From assembly GCA_001914405.1 (NCBI GenBank), contig MSDW01000001.1, positions 310,001 through 374,000 of the forward strand: DNA of 64,000 nt, given 5' to 3'. The position numbers were made by a program, and so were the translations under genes. This stretch comes from Candidatus Methanohalarchaeum thermophilum. Its GTDB lineage: Archaea; Halobacteriota; Methanonatronarchaeia; Methanonatronarchaeales; Methanonatronarchaeaceae. The notes under the pieces were generated by a model. The model worked only from the letters and a program-made list of their open reading frames with translations. It was not told the DNA's origin and ran no database searches. This document shows, one piece after another, positions 56,325 to 64,000 of the stretch; position 1 is the stretch's first letter, and each line of letters begins with the position of its first letter.

Positions 56325-56384
56325 AGTTGGTTAAATCATTAAAAATAAAGAAACAATTAACGTGATGTTGTATGCCAACGAATA

Positions 56385-56459
<75 letters not shown>

Positions 56460-56461
56460 AT

Positions 56462-56788
56462 GTTTTATCTCAGTGGTTGGTTAAGCCCTCTTTTCTTTAG
56501 GGTGAGACTACAACTTAACCTTTAGGTGGGTTCCAATAATACCAATGAATGACAGGTTAATGGCAAGTGTATGATAAGCCCCCTCTCAGAGTCTTTACAG
56601 CCAATTATGGAGGCTTCAAAAGTTTTGGGAAATTAGTCCCTTGTTAGCTGTGAACAATGGTATTTGTGGCAGTGTCCTCAAATTCCCTTAGCTATGATTC
56701 AAACTTTCCCATTTGGTGTGGGTTGGTGATATGGAGAGGGAACTCATGAAATTGACTATGAAGGGTCGGTGTTTCGAATTTTTGTCAC
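56462..56788 (+). mobile_element. Family E element, decayed copy
   Basis: LE: TTTTATCTCAGTGGTTGG and a TTTCTTTAGG hairpin. It shares TTGGTGATATGGAGAGGGAA with the family E copy at 53031. RE reduced to TTTTTGTCAC. It abuts the 5' end of tRNA-Arg, so it must leave the tRNA promoter in or beyond it. Confidence 0.5.
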
Positions 56789-56821
56789 TTCCACTAATAT
56801 GAATGCTACTGAGCCACAAAA

Positions 56822-57385
56822 CCCATCCCCCTTTAGGGGTTGGGTAAGGTGCTATATCTTTTTTTGGGCCTAGGTGCTTCTCTTTTTATTCAAAAGATAT
56901 GTTGTTTGGGAAATAATTTCTTTCTGTCCACTTGTCTTCTTTCTCTCTGGGATCTAGGTGGGTGGCTGAGAAGCTTTCTTGGGGAGGTGTTTCCGGGCAT
57001 CTGGTCTGTGACCGTAATTGTCCTGGAGTCAATCTCTCTGGGCAGTGAAGGTCGGTGGAGAGAGAGGGAAAGGCCAGCCATTATATGTGGCTGGCAGAGG
57101 GGCGGTACCCTGGATTGTACAGGGTTGGAGTGACTCCGCCTAGAAGGGGGTGCCTGTGAGGGCGTGTAAAACCCTAATCTCGCAAGCTTTCCTATCCTGG
57201 CAGTTTCTGAGAAAGAGAAGGGAGCTGAGGGAGCGGCCCCGTGGCAACACGGATCGTTGGGGCAGTGAACGAACGGAAAGCCTTCCTCTTTAGGGAGAGG
57301 GAGGAGGTCACCAACACTTCAACCTTGGATTGGAAGTGTGTGAACGGGTGGAAGCCTGTATCATTTGGGAAGAGGAGGATGTCAC
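56822..57385 (+). mobile_element. Large GC-richer element, family E-like
   Basis: Left part has CCCCCTTTAGGGGTTGGG. RE: GTGTGAACGGGTGGAAGCC then GGGAAGAGGAGGATGTCAC. The interior is unusually GC-rich for the window and full of short hairpins. ORFs on both strands are not convincing. Confidence 0.5.
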
Positions 57386-57400
57386 CATCCCCCAACCAAA

Positions 57401-57854
57401 TTTTATCTTTCTCCTGAGGGCCAGGCCTTTTCCTTTTAGGAAGAGGATACTGTCCGATATTTTTTTCGAGGCTCAAGTACAATAGAGGAATGTTTTTTGA
57501 GGGTACAGCTAAGTCCGGATGACTGAGCGTCTTGGGCGTAGGGCTTGTAGGGATTGGATATCTCTATTGGTTTTGGGGGCTGAGTTCTTGGTGGTTTGGG
57601 CTCTAAAGTTGGTGGTGTTGAAGGAAAGTACTTTGAACTCCTATTGGGGTTTGAGGTCAAGGTTGTGGACACCTAGGTGGGGAGTTCCCAATGAAGGTGT
57701 TTGAAATCTGCAAGAAACTTTAGATCCACGGAGTTAAGTCTTTCCAAGTCAGCCAACAACCTGCAGTAGCCTATCTCGGTACTGCCTTAACTTGGATAGA
57801 AAGGGTGGGAATGAGGACGGAAGCTCCGTTCTTTAGGTCGGAGAGGAGGTCGCA
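57401..57854 (+). mobile_element. Family E element, copy 3
   Basis: LE: TTTTATCTTTCTCCTGAGGG with hairpin TTCCTTTTAGGAA. The RE has GGTACTGCCTTAACTTGG, GTGGGAATGAGGACGG, hairpin CTCCGTTCTTTAGGTCGGAG and AGGAGGTCGC. The third of three elements in tandem after tRNA-Arg. Confidence 0.62.
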
Positions 57855-57900
57855 GTCGGAAGTTAAAACTTTTTCTAGTTTAATGTTGGAGGTGGTATAG

Positions 57901-58326
57901 TTGAGTATATTGTCTGAAGAAATGATAATAGAATATTTGGAGGAGGGAGAACTTGAGATTGATCCTTTTAGTGAGGAATCTCTTCAACCAGCTTCTTATG
58001 ATCTAAGAGTTAGTGAAGATGTCGAAGTCGGTCAGCATACCTTGGTTTCTACACTGGAGAAGGTTAATTTTCCTGAGGATCTGGCTGGCATAATCAGGAT
58101 GAGGTCCACTTTTTCTAGAGAAGGAATTTATTTCTCGGGTGGTTTCGTTGATCCAGGATTTAGAGGAAATCTTACTTTGGCCGTTTCAGCACAGGATGGT
58201 GAGGTAAAGCTCAAAAGAAACGAGAGAATAGCTCAAATGATCTTCTTGGAAGTTAAAGGAGAAACAAAGGGATATGGGGGTAGTTACCAAGGTTCTAGTG
58301 GTTTAGTTGATTCAAAGAGAACTTAA
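57901..58326 (+). CDS. dcd: dCTP deaminase/dUTPase family protein
   Basis: 141 aa trimeric dUTPase-fold protein. LQPASYDLRVSEDVE, RMRSTFSREGIYFSG, GFVDPGFRGNLTLAVS and GSYQGSSG are the Dcd motifs. It makes dUMP or dUTP from dCTP for thymidylate supply. It is shorter than typical Dcd (about 180-200 aa), lacking part of the N-terminal and middle insertions. The start is a TTG. It converges with the Lrp gene, overlapping by 15 bp. Confidence 0.82.
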   Translation: MSILSEEMIIEYLEEGELEIDPFSEESLQPASYDLRVSEDVEVGQHTLVSTLEKVNFPEDLAGIIRMRSTFSREGIYFSGGFVDPGFRGNLTLAVSAQDGEVKLKRNERIAQMIFLEVKGETKGYGGSYQGSSGLVDSKRT

Positions 58327-58767
58327 ATCTATCTTATGTGATTCTTTAACTACATTTAGGGCTAACATCGTGTTTGTCCTTTCTACTCTTTCCATTGAAA
58401 GTATATCTTTGACGAATTTATTCATTTCTTTCCTTTCTTTAAATTTTACCACTACTATCGCATCGTATTCTCCTGTTACATCGTAAACAGATGTGACATT
58501 AGGTTTTTTGGCTATTTTTTCTTCTATATCTGGTAAAAACCCACCTTCAGCAGATACACCTATTATAGCTATTAGATTAAAACCCAGTTCAGAGTAATCG
58601 ATATCTGGAATAAATCCTTTAATCACACCATTTTCTTTTAGCTTTTCTATTCTGTTGTAAACAGTTCCTTCAGCTACATTAACATTTTTAGCTACCTTTC
58701 TGTAGCTTTTTCTTGCATCACACTGAAGTTCTTGCAGAATTTTTAGGTCGATTTCATCAATCTCCAT
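58312..58767 (-). CDS. Lrp/AsnC family transcriptional regulator
   Basis: 151 aa from the ATG at 58767 (MEIDEIDLKILQELQ). Winged-helix DNA-binding domain: SYRKVAKNVNVAEGTVYNRI then EKLKENGVIKGF. The RAM/ligand domain follows (AIIGVSAEGG, DVTGEYDAIVVVKFK). It would sense amino acids or related metabolites. Longer starts (MCKWCGYM) are possible but less typical. Confidence 0.92.
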   Translation of the reverse strand: MEIDEIDLKILQELQCDARKSYRKVAKNVNVAEGTVYNRIEKLKENGVIKGFIPDIDYSELGFNLIAIIGVSAEGGFLPDIEEKIAKKPNVTSVYDVTGEYDAIVVVKFKERKEMNKFVKDILSMERVERTNTMLALNVVKESHKIDLSSL

Positions 58768-59031
58768 ATACCCACACCATTTACACAAGTAACTTTAAAT
58801 TAGTTTACTATAAAATTGATGATTCCTCCAATATCAAACCTTAAATTATGGTAGATACTTTAAATGTTAATACAAAAATTAAACTAATTTTAGAAAATTA
58901 CTTTTGTCAAATAAAGAAATCTATTTTTGGATTGATTTTGGTAGTGAGATATTTTTTATTGAACTCTAGTAGGATCATAATCAGATAAATAATTAAATTA
59001 ATATCGTATATAAATAGATGTGAGGAGTATA

Positions 59032-60150
59032 ATGAGAGCAGTAGGGATTGATCCCGGAACAAAGTCAATGGATATTTGTGGAATAGAAAACGATAGAGTT
59101 TATTTTGAGAGATCGATTGAAACTGAAGAGGTTTTAAATAACCCTAAAATTATGGTGGATGAATTAAAAGATGCAAAGCCATTTGATACCTTGGCTGCTC
59201 CATCTGGATATGGTGTTGAGCCTACTAATCTGAGCGAGGTTAATGAAAAAAACTTAGAGGACTGGTATTATCAATATATACTGTTAACTGAGAAAAAATA
59301 TGTTGAAAGAGCTATTGAAGAAGAATTAACTGGTGCTTTGCTTTACAAGGCAATGGCTGAATCAATTAAAGAAATTAAGAGAGAAGACTGGAACACTTGG
59401 TTTATTCCCGGTGTAATTAATTTGCCAACTGTCCCTAAATATAGGAAAGTAAATAAGATAGATATGGGTACTGCTGATAAGTTAGCAGTTACTGCTCTCT
59501 CCTTATATAAAGAATCAAGGGAGAAGAAATTTGATGAATGTTCTTATGTTCTTTTAGAGATGGGATTTGGCTATAATTCTGTTTTAGCTATCGATGAAGG
59601 TCGGCTAATAGATGGAGTAGGAGGAACAACTATTAGTGGCCCAGGTTTTTTGACTATTTCTTCGATAGATGCTGAATTTGTTCAATTGGTTGGTCAATGG
59701 GATAAAGGAGATGTTTTTAAGGGTGGAGCAGCTACGATATCGAGAACAGATAGCCCAGATCAATTGTTGGATTGTATCGAAGAAAAGAAAGAATGTAAAA
59801 TAGCATATGAGGCAATGATTGAAGGAGTAATAAAGGCCGTAAATTCACTTAAATCAGAGATAAGTGAAGATAAGGTATATGTATCTGGGAGGTTATCAGA
59901 GAAGTCAAGGATAATAGAAGATCTAAAAGAAAAACTTGATGACATAAGAAAATTGGATTCGATAAAAGGAGCGGAAAAAACAAAAAAGACTGCACAAGGT
60001 TACGGTATTGTTGCTGGAGGTCTTACAGGAGGTCACTTTTCCGATCTTATAGAACATATGAAGATACCTGAGGCAAGCGGAACCTCTCTAGATTACCTTT
60101 ACCATCCCAAAGCCCAAAAAATAGAGGATAAACTGGTATCCTTTAAGTAA
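59032..60150 (+). CDS. DUF1464 family protein (ASKHA fold)
   Basis: 372 aa. The start MRAVGIDPGTKSMDICGIEN is a phosphate-1-type loop of the actin/sugar-kinase/Hsp70 fold. VLLEMGFGYNSVLAIDEGRL and VDGVGGTTISGPG are matching later loops, and KVYVSGRLSE closes the site. Members of DUF1464 are archaeal and have been predicted as butyrate-kinase-like enzymes; no experiment is known to me. The ATG at 59032 follows GAGGAG and is preferred over the GTG at 59020. Confidence 0.87.
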   Translation: MRAVGIDPGTKSMDICGIENDRVYFERSIETEEVLNNPKIMVDELKDAKPFDTLAAPSGYGVEPTNLSEVNEKNLEDWYYQYILLTEKKYVERAIEEELTGALLYKAMAESIKEIKREDWNTWFIPGVINLPTVPKYRKVNKIDMGTADKLAVTALSLYKESREKKFDECSYVLLEMGFGYNSVLAIDEGRLIDGVGGTTISGPGFLTISSIDAEFVQLVGQWDKGDVFKGGAATISRTDSPDQLLDCIEEKKECKIAYEAMIEGVIKAVNSLKSEISEDKVYVSGRLSEKSRIIEDLKEKLDDIRKLDSIKGAEKTKKTAQGYGIVAGGLTGGHFSDLIEHMKIPEASGTSLDYLYHPKAQKIEDKLVSFK

Positions 60151-60300
60151 CACCCTCCCTACCGTAAAAGGCGGGGCTTCCAGCCTTTCAATGGTTCTCC
60201 TCCACTACGCCAACTTGCATTGTAGAGATTGGGTCATTGCTATGGAGTTCGAAACCTGCCACAAAACCCCCTGCATCAAACAGAGATCTTATCTCAGATT
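60151..60300 (-). mobile_element. Truncated family B-like element
   Basis: It reads CACCCTCCCTACC, an AAAGGCGGGGCTTCCAG block and GGTTCTCCTCC, resembling the RE side of family B. No LE is found before the next element. It begins right at the TAA of the DUF1464 gene. Confidence 0.4.
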
Positions 60301-60323
60301 TGCCTAATGCCCGCATACAGATA

Positions 60324-60732
60324 TTTAACTTATTTGATGAGAAATCCCTTTCCTTTTTTTGATAGGATGGGAGGGTGAATCATTACAGGGTATTTGTATT
60401 TTAGGGGGTAATTGGTTTTTGTTGAGAGGTTTCTAGCGTATAAGCCAAGTTTGAGTGGGCAAGCACTTGAGTGCAGGGCTCTATCGCAATAGATGTGTGG
60501 TGGGGGTGGGAACGGGGCTCTTGTGGCCGAGCCTAGGACCAAGGTGCATGATGGCGATGGATATGGCTGAAGTACTGGAAACCAGTATTTAAGTCCTTGT
60601 GGGGCCTGCAATGTTTGGTAGACTGTGTCTGCCTTTGTTAAACCATTTGGTAACAAGGCACCAAATCTTGGATGCTGGTTTTGTGAATGGATGGAAGCAC
60701 CTTCCTAAATTCTTGATTTAGGTAGGGGTCAC
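60324..60732 (+). mobile_element. Family C element, divergent copy
   Basis: LE: TTTAACTTATTTGATGAGAA. Shares with 26421 the GCACTTGAGTGC and CTATCGCAATAG hairpins and TACTGGAAACCAGTA. RE: ATGGATGGAAGCACC, TCCTAAATTCTTGATTTAGG, TAGGGGTCAC. An antisense ORF present in the young copies is frameshifted here. Confidence 0.78.
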
Positions 60733-60737
60733 TCTTC

Positions 60738-61107
60738 ACGTATCCCTAATTTTTGACTTAGGGTAATGGGTTTGTGGTAAGCTCTGAGTCCCCGAGCCAT
60801 GTGGAGGTGTTAGGGGTGGTGGGGGCTGAATTTTTTACAGAATGTAGGCGTAGTTCTCTACTGTAGACGTAAGGCCTGTGGCAGGGCTCAGGAGCCATTG
60901 CTGTTGACAGCCTCGAAGCCACTGCTGTTGATCCTGCCTCTGGAAGGTTTTTTGGTTGACAAACTGGCGAAGGTAGGTAGGTAACCAAATAAAGGCGAGC
61001 GTCTCACCCTTCCAGAGTGTCTCTGGAAGCTTCTATCAGTAACCTGAAAGTAGATGGCACGGGTGAATTGATGGAAGCCTCTTCCTTCAGGGCGAATAGG
61101 ATGTCAC
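60738..61107 (+). mobile_element. Family D element, copy 2
   Basis: It has GTAAGCTCTGAGTCCCCGAG and GGCCTGTGGCAGGGCTC like 52520-52944. RE: GTGAATTGATGGAAGCC, CCTTCAGGGCGAATAGG, ATGTCAC. Directly follows the family C copy. Confidence 0.68.
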
Positions 61108-61435
61108 TAGATTACCTTAGGGTTAGTTAACTAAACAATATAATCTGAAGGATTAGTGGTAGATAATGGGGGGATCTTTTTCTTTGGTTAAATTAGATTT
61201 TGGCTGAGGCCATTAGTAATATAGATCTTTAGTCTTCAAAAAAGCCCTATGCTCCCTTTTTTCTATCTGTTTTCAATTGATTCAATTGCTTCTGCTTTTG
61301 GTTGATCTTTTACTTTTAGTTGAAATGTAAGCTTGGACTTGATTTGACCCAAAGTAGGTTTTAGATCAGTTTATTCCTAATTAAGATTTAGTTTATTTAG
61401 ATCTTATTCATTGCTTGCATGTTATCTTTTTTAAT
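61108..61435. other. Intergenic region with a possible gene remnant
   Basis: About 330 bp. On the minus strand near 61270-61360 a frame reads LGQIKSKLTFQLKVKDQPKA then EAIESIENR and a stop. It looks coding but has only about 30 codons and a stop just before, so it may be a decayed gene. Confidence 0.3.
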
Positions 61436-61763
<328 letters not shown>

Positions 61764-61906
61764 ATCTTTTTCCTGATGATATATTACTGTTTCGGCTGCT
61801 CATTCAATTTTGTGTTAAGTAATAAATCTGTAGTAAAAATTCACTTAAAACTAAACAAATTACCTATTACTAGGTTCTAGAAGTAAGATCACACAGGTGA
61901 AATTAA

Positions 61907-63265
61907 ATGCCTGAACTCTTTGGAACAAATGGCGTAAGAGGTATAGCAAACGAGGATTTAACTCCGCAACTGGTTTTAGACTTAACTAGATCACTCTCTA
62001 CTTATATTGAAGAAGGACCTATAGCAATTGCGCGAGATACTAGAGAAACAGGAGATATGTTAAAAAGAGCTGCAGTTTCTGGGATCCAATCTGTTGGTTT
62101 AGATGTGGTGGACCTAGGAGTGGTTCCATCTCCAAATTTACAATATTATGTTAAAGAATCAGAAGCTAAATCAGGAGTTATAATAACGGCATCACATAAT
62201 CCTTCGGAGTACAACGGAGTTAAGATGGTAGACTCTGATGGAGTTGAGTACAATAAAAGTGAACTTGAGGAGATGGAAGAAATATACTTTGATGGAAAAT
62301 ATGATAAAGCATCTTGGGATTGTCCGGGAAGAGTTCGGGAAACCAATCCCATCTATGATTATATTAGAGAAATTAGGGATCTGATTAACGAAGAATTGAT
62401 TAGTGAAAAAAAATTTAAGGTTGTTGTTGATCCAGGAAATGGTGCAGGTTGCTATGTTACCCCGTATCTATTAAGAGAAATTGGCTGTAAGGTTATTACT
62501 CTTAATTCTCAACCTGATGGAAATTTTCCGGCTAGAGAGCCGGAGCCTCTACCAGAAAATTTAGGTGATTTGGCTGAAACTGTTAGAGCAGTTGGAGCTG
62601 ACTTGGGGATTGCACATGATGGTGATGCCGATAGAGCCACCTTTGTAGATAACAGAGGAAATTCACATATGGGAGATGATTCTCTCGCATTGCTGTTCAA
62701 AAAAATGTTGAAAGATAGAGAGGGGGATAAGGTAGTTACTCCTGTAAGTTCGGGAAATAAAGTAGTTGATGCAATTAGAGATGAAGGTGGAGAGGTTATT
62801 TGGACTAAAGTAGGTAGTACAGTAGTTGCACACAAAATGATAGAATTAGGCGAAGATTGTGCATGTGGGGGCGAGGAAAATGGCGGAGTTATTTTTCCTG
62901 ACTTCCAATACTGTAGAGATGGCCTTCTAGCGGCTTCAAGGCTAATAGAATTATTAGCGGAAAAAGAAAAAAGCTTTTATGAGTTAACTGATGAGTTAAG
63001 TGATTATAAATCAGTTAAAACTAAAATTAAGGTCGAAAACAAAAAAGAAGTTATGAAAAAGGTACTTGATAAAGTAGAGAAGATGGAGGTAGACGCCAAT
63101 TACATAGATGGAGCAAAGATCTTTTACGAAGATAAATGGTTGTTAATACGTCCTTCAGGAACTGAACCAGTTATAAGGGTATTTACGGAAGCTAAAAAGG
63201 AAAAAGAAGCTAAAAAATTAGCTGAAGAAGGTTTATCTCTAATCGAAGAAACAATGGAGGATTAA
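61907..63265 (+). CDS. glmM: Phosphoglucosamine mutase
   Basis: 452 aa alpha-D-phosphohexomutase. MPELFGTNGVRGIANEDLTP opens the protein. The catalytic phosphoserine loop is IITASHNPSEYNGVKM, the metal loop HDGDADRATFVD, the sugar loop GGEENGGVIFPD and the phosphate loop RPSGTEPVIRVFTEA. It interconverts glucosamine-6- and 1-phosphate for UDP-GlcNAc; a phosphomannomutase role cannot be excluded. The next gene, a sugar-nucleotide epimerase, follows after two bases, suggesting a surface-glycan operon. Confidence 0.9.
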   Translation: MPELFGTNGVRGIANEDLTPQLVLDLTRSLSTYIEEGPIAIARDTRETGDMLKRAAVSGIQSVGLDVVDLGVVPSPNLQYYVKESEAKSGVIITASHNPSEYNGVKMVDSDGVEYNKSELEEMEEIYFDGKYDKASWDCPGRVRETNPIYDYIREIRDLINEELISEKKFKVVVDPGNGAGCYVTPYLLREIGCKVITLNSQPDGNFPAREPEPLPENLGDLAETVRAVGADLGIAHDGDADRATFVDNRGNSHMGDDSLALLFKKMLKDREGDKVVTPVSSGNKVVDAIRDEGGEVIWTKVGSTVVAHKMIELGEDCACGGEENGGVIFPDFQYCRDGLLAASRLIELLAEKEKSFYELTDELSDYKSVKTKIKVENKKEVMKKVLDKVEKMEVDANYIDGAKIFYEDKWLLIRPSGTEPVIRVFTEAKKEKEAKKLAEEGLSLIEETMED

Positions 63266-63267
63266 TA

Positions 63268-64000
63268 ATGGAATACGAAAAGATAGCAATAACGGGATCG
63301 AACGGTTTTATAGGCAGAAATCTAACTAAGAATCTATTGAACCAAGATAAAACAATAATAGGAATAGATAATTTTTCCAATAGTAAAAAAAAGGATCAAA
63401 TTGAACACCCTCGCTACAGTCACTATGACATAGATATTAGAAATTTGGAAGAACTAAAAAAAGCTATAAATGGAATCGATGCGGTTTTTCACTTAGCAGC
63501 TCAAAGTACAGTTCCTAAATCAACTAAATACATAGATAAAGATTTTGAAATAAATACAAAAGGAACTTTAAATGTTCTAAAAATATCCAAGGAAACGGAT
63601 GCTAAGGTAATTAATGTGTCCACATCAACCGTGTATGGTATTCCCAACAGTTTACCTACATCTGAAGAAAGCCCTATCAAACCAATTTCATTTTATGGAG
63701 CATCTAAGGCTTCAGCTGAGAGTTATTGCTTTGCTTTTAATGGAACATACGACACATCAGTAGTTTCACTTAGACTCTACAATGTCTATGGACCAGGAAA
63801 TAGAAAAGGAGTGATGTGGGATTTTTTCAATAAATTAAATGCCAATCCAAGTCACTTAGAGATACTTGGAACCGGAAAACAAGAAAAGGACTATATCTAT
63901 ATAACTGATGTAGTCGAGGCTTTAAATGTAGCTTTAGATCGGGGTGAACCTGGGGAAGCTTATAATGTAGGAAGTTCTTGTTCTTACACGGTGAATGAAC
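63268..64000 (+). CDS. NAD-dependent sugar-nucleotide epimerase (partial)
   Basis: Extended short-chain dehydrogenase, cut by the window end after about 244 residues. NAD-binding loop ITGSNGFIGRNLTKNLL, HLAAQSTVPKS, catalytic Ser in VSTSTVYG and YxxxK in FYGASKASAE, then RLYNVYGPGNRKG. The fit is with UDP-glucose 4-epimerase-like enzymes. The ATG follows the glmM stop closely (GGAGGATTAATAATG), with GGAGG as ribosome-binding site. Confidence 0.9.
   Translation, partial: MEYEKIAITGSNGFIGRNLTKNLLNQDKTIIGIDNFSNSKKKDQIEHPRYSHYDIDIRNLEELKKAINGIDAVFHLAAQSTVPKSTKYIDKDFEINTKGTLNVLKISKETDAKVINVSTSTVYGIPNSLPTSEESPIKPISFYGASKASAESYCFAFNGTYDTSVVSLRLYNVYGPGNRKGVMWDFFNKLNANPSHLEILGTGKQEKDYIYITDVVEALNVALDRGEPGEAYNVGSSCSYTVNE

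Noticed and set aside
56840-57672. Several 60-97 codon ORFs on both strands in the GC-richer stretch
   Set aside because: Overlapping ORFs in opposite directions, no recognisable domains, and they run through element hairpins. GC-rich non-coding sequence has fewer random stops.

Overview
The window is AT-rich archaeal DNA from an H4MPT-using, methanogen-like euryarchaeon. Archaeal markers are a histone, Trm5, DphB, Nob1, aIF1, Hel308, the KEOPS subunit Cgi121, a class I CCA-adding enzyme and a GfcR-type PRTase regulator. A beta-RFAP synthase homologue (tetrahydromethanopterin pathway) points to methanogen-type C1 chemistry. A membrane-anchored c-type cytochrome, a TatA protein and a Tat-type lipoprotein add a respiratory or halophile flavour. 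A halophilic, cytochrome-containing methanogen lineage such as Methanonatronarchaeia would fit, but this is inference.

Layout: 1-9.3 kb holds two related sensor kinases (one frameshifted), RNase HI, a rhodanese plus MBL-rhodanese sulfur pair and beta-RFAP synthase. 9.3-18.5 kb holds tRNA-Thr, trm5, dphB, a HerA-like ATPase, an SDH-type membrane protease, a 3-methyladenine glycosylase overlapping a UPF0182 membrane protein, and an AN1-rhomboid protease. 18.5-22 kb is an unusual three-gene operon: a divergent RtcB-like protein, an ATP-grasp ligase and an AspA/AstE-type hydrolase. 22-29.8 kb holds a TIM-barrel protein, gfcR, nob1, histone, a dead TnpB transposon, a dolichol-kinase-like protein, an E1-like enzyme and a nicotinate phosphoribosyltransferase. 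31.7-40.4 kb holds cca-thpR, a small kinase-DUF54-TIM operon, a duplicated PhoU/TrkA-C protein and cgi121-hel308. 43-46.4 kb is the lysine operon dapL-lysA-dapF. 47-51 kb holds cytochrome c, tatA and a NitT/TauT-type ABC transporter. 53.6-56.4 kb is a small island integrated at tRNA-Arg, with a dead integrase and a PIN/AbrB pair. 57.9-64 kb holds dcd, an Lrp regulator, DUF1464, aIF1, glmM and the start of a sugar epimerase.

The most striking property is the intergenic space. About 33 non-coding elements (roughly 10 kb, about 15% of the window) share the same two ends. The left end (LE) is like TTTATCTTAGTGGTTGAGAA followed by a hairpin such as CCTAAATCTCTGATTTAGG. The right end (RE) is a similar hairpin followed by TAGGGGTCAC, often TTCAC. 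The single TnpB pseudogene ends in the same kind of RE, so I interpret the set as non-autonomous IS200/IS605-type elements (PATE-like). Bodies fall into at least five families, called A to E here, ranging from about 320 to 600 bp, plus many 55-75 bp LE-RE minimal forms. The bodies are hairpin-rich and have no conserved ORF, so they may encode omega-RNA-like transcripts. They sit preferentially at the 3' ends of genes, and several supply or touch the stop codon. Element orientation is given as + when the RE lies at the higher coordinate. Element boundaries were read by eye and are good to about 5-10 bp, less for degenerate copies.
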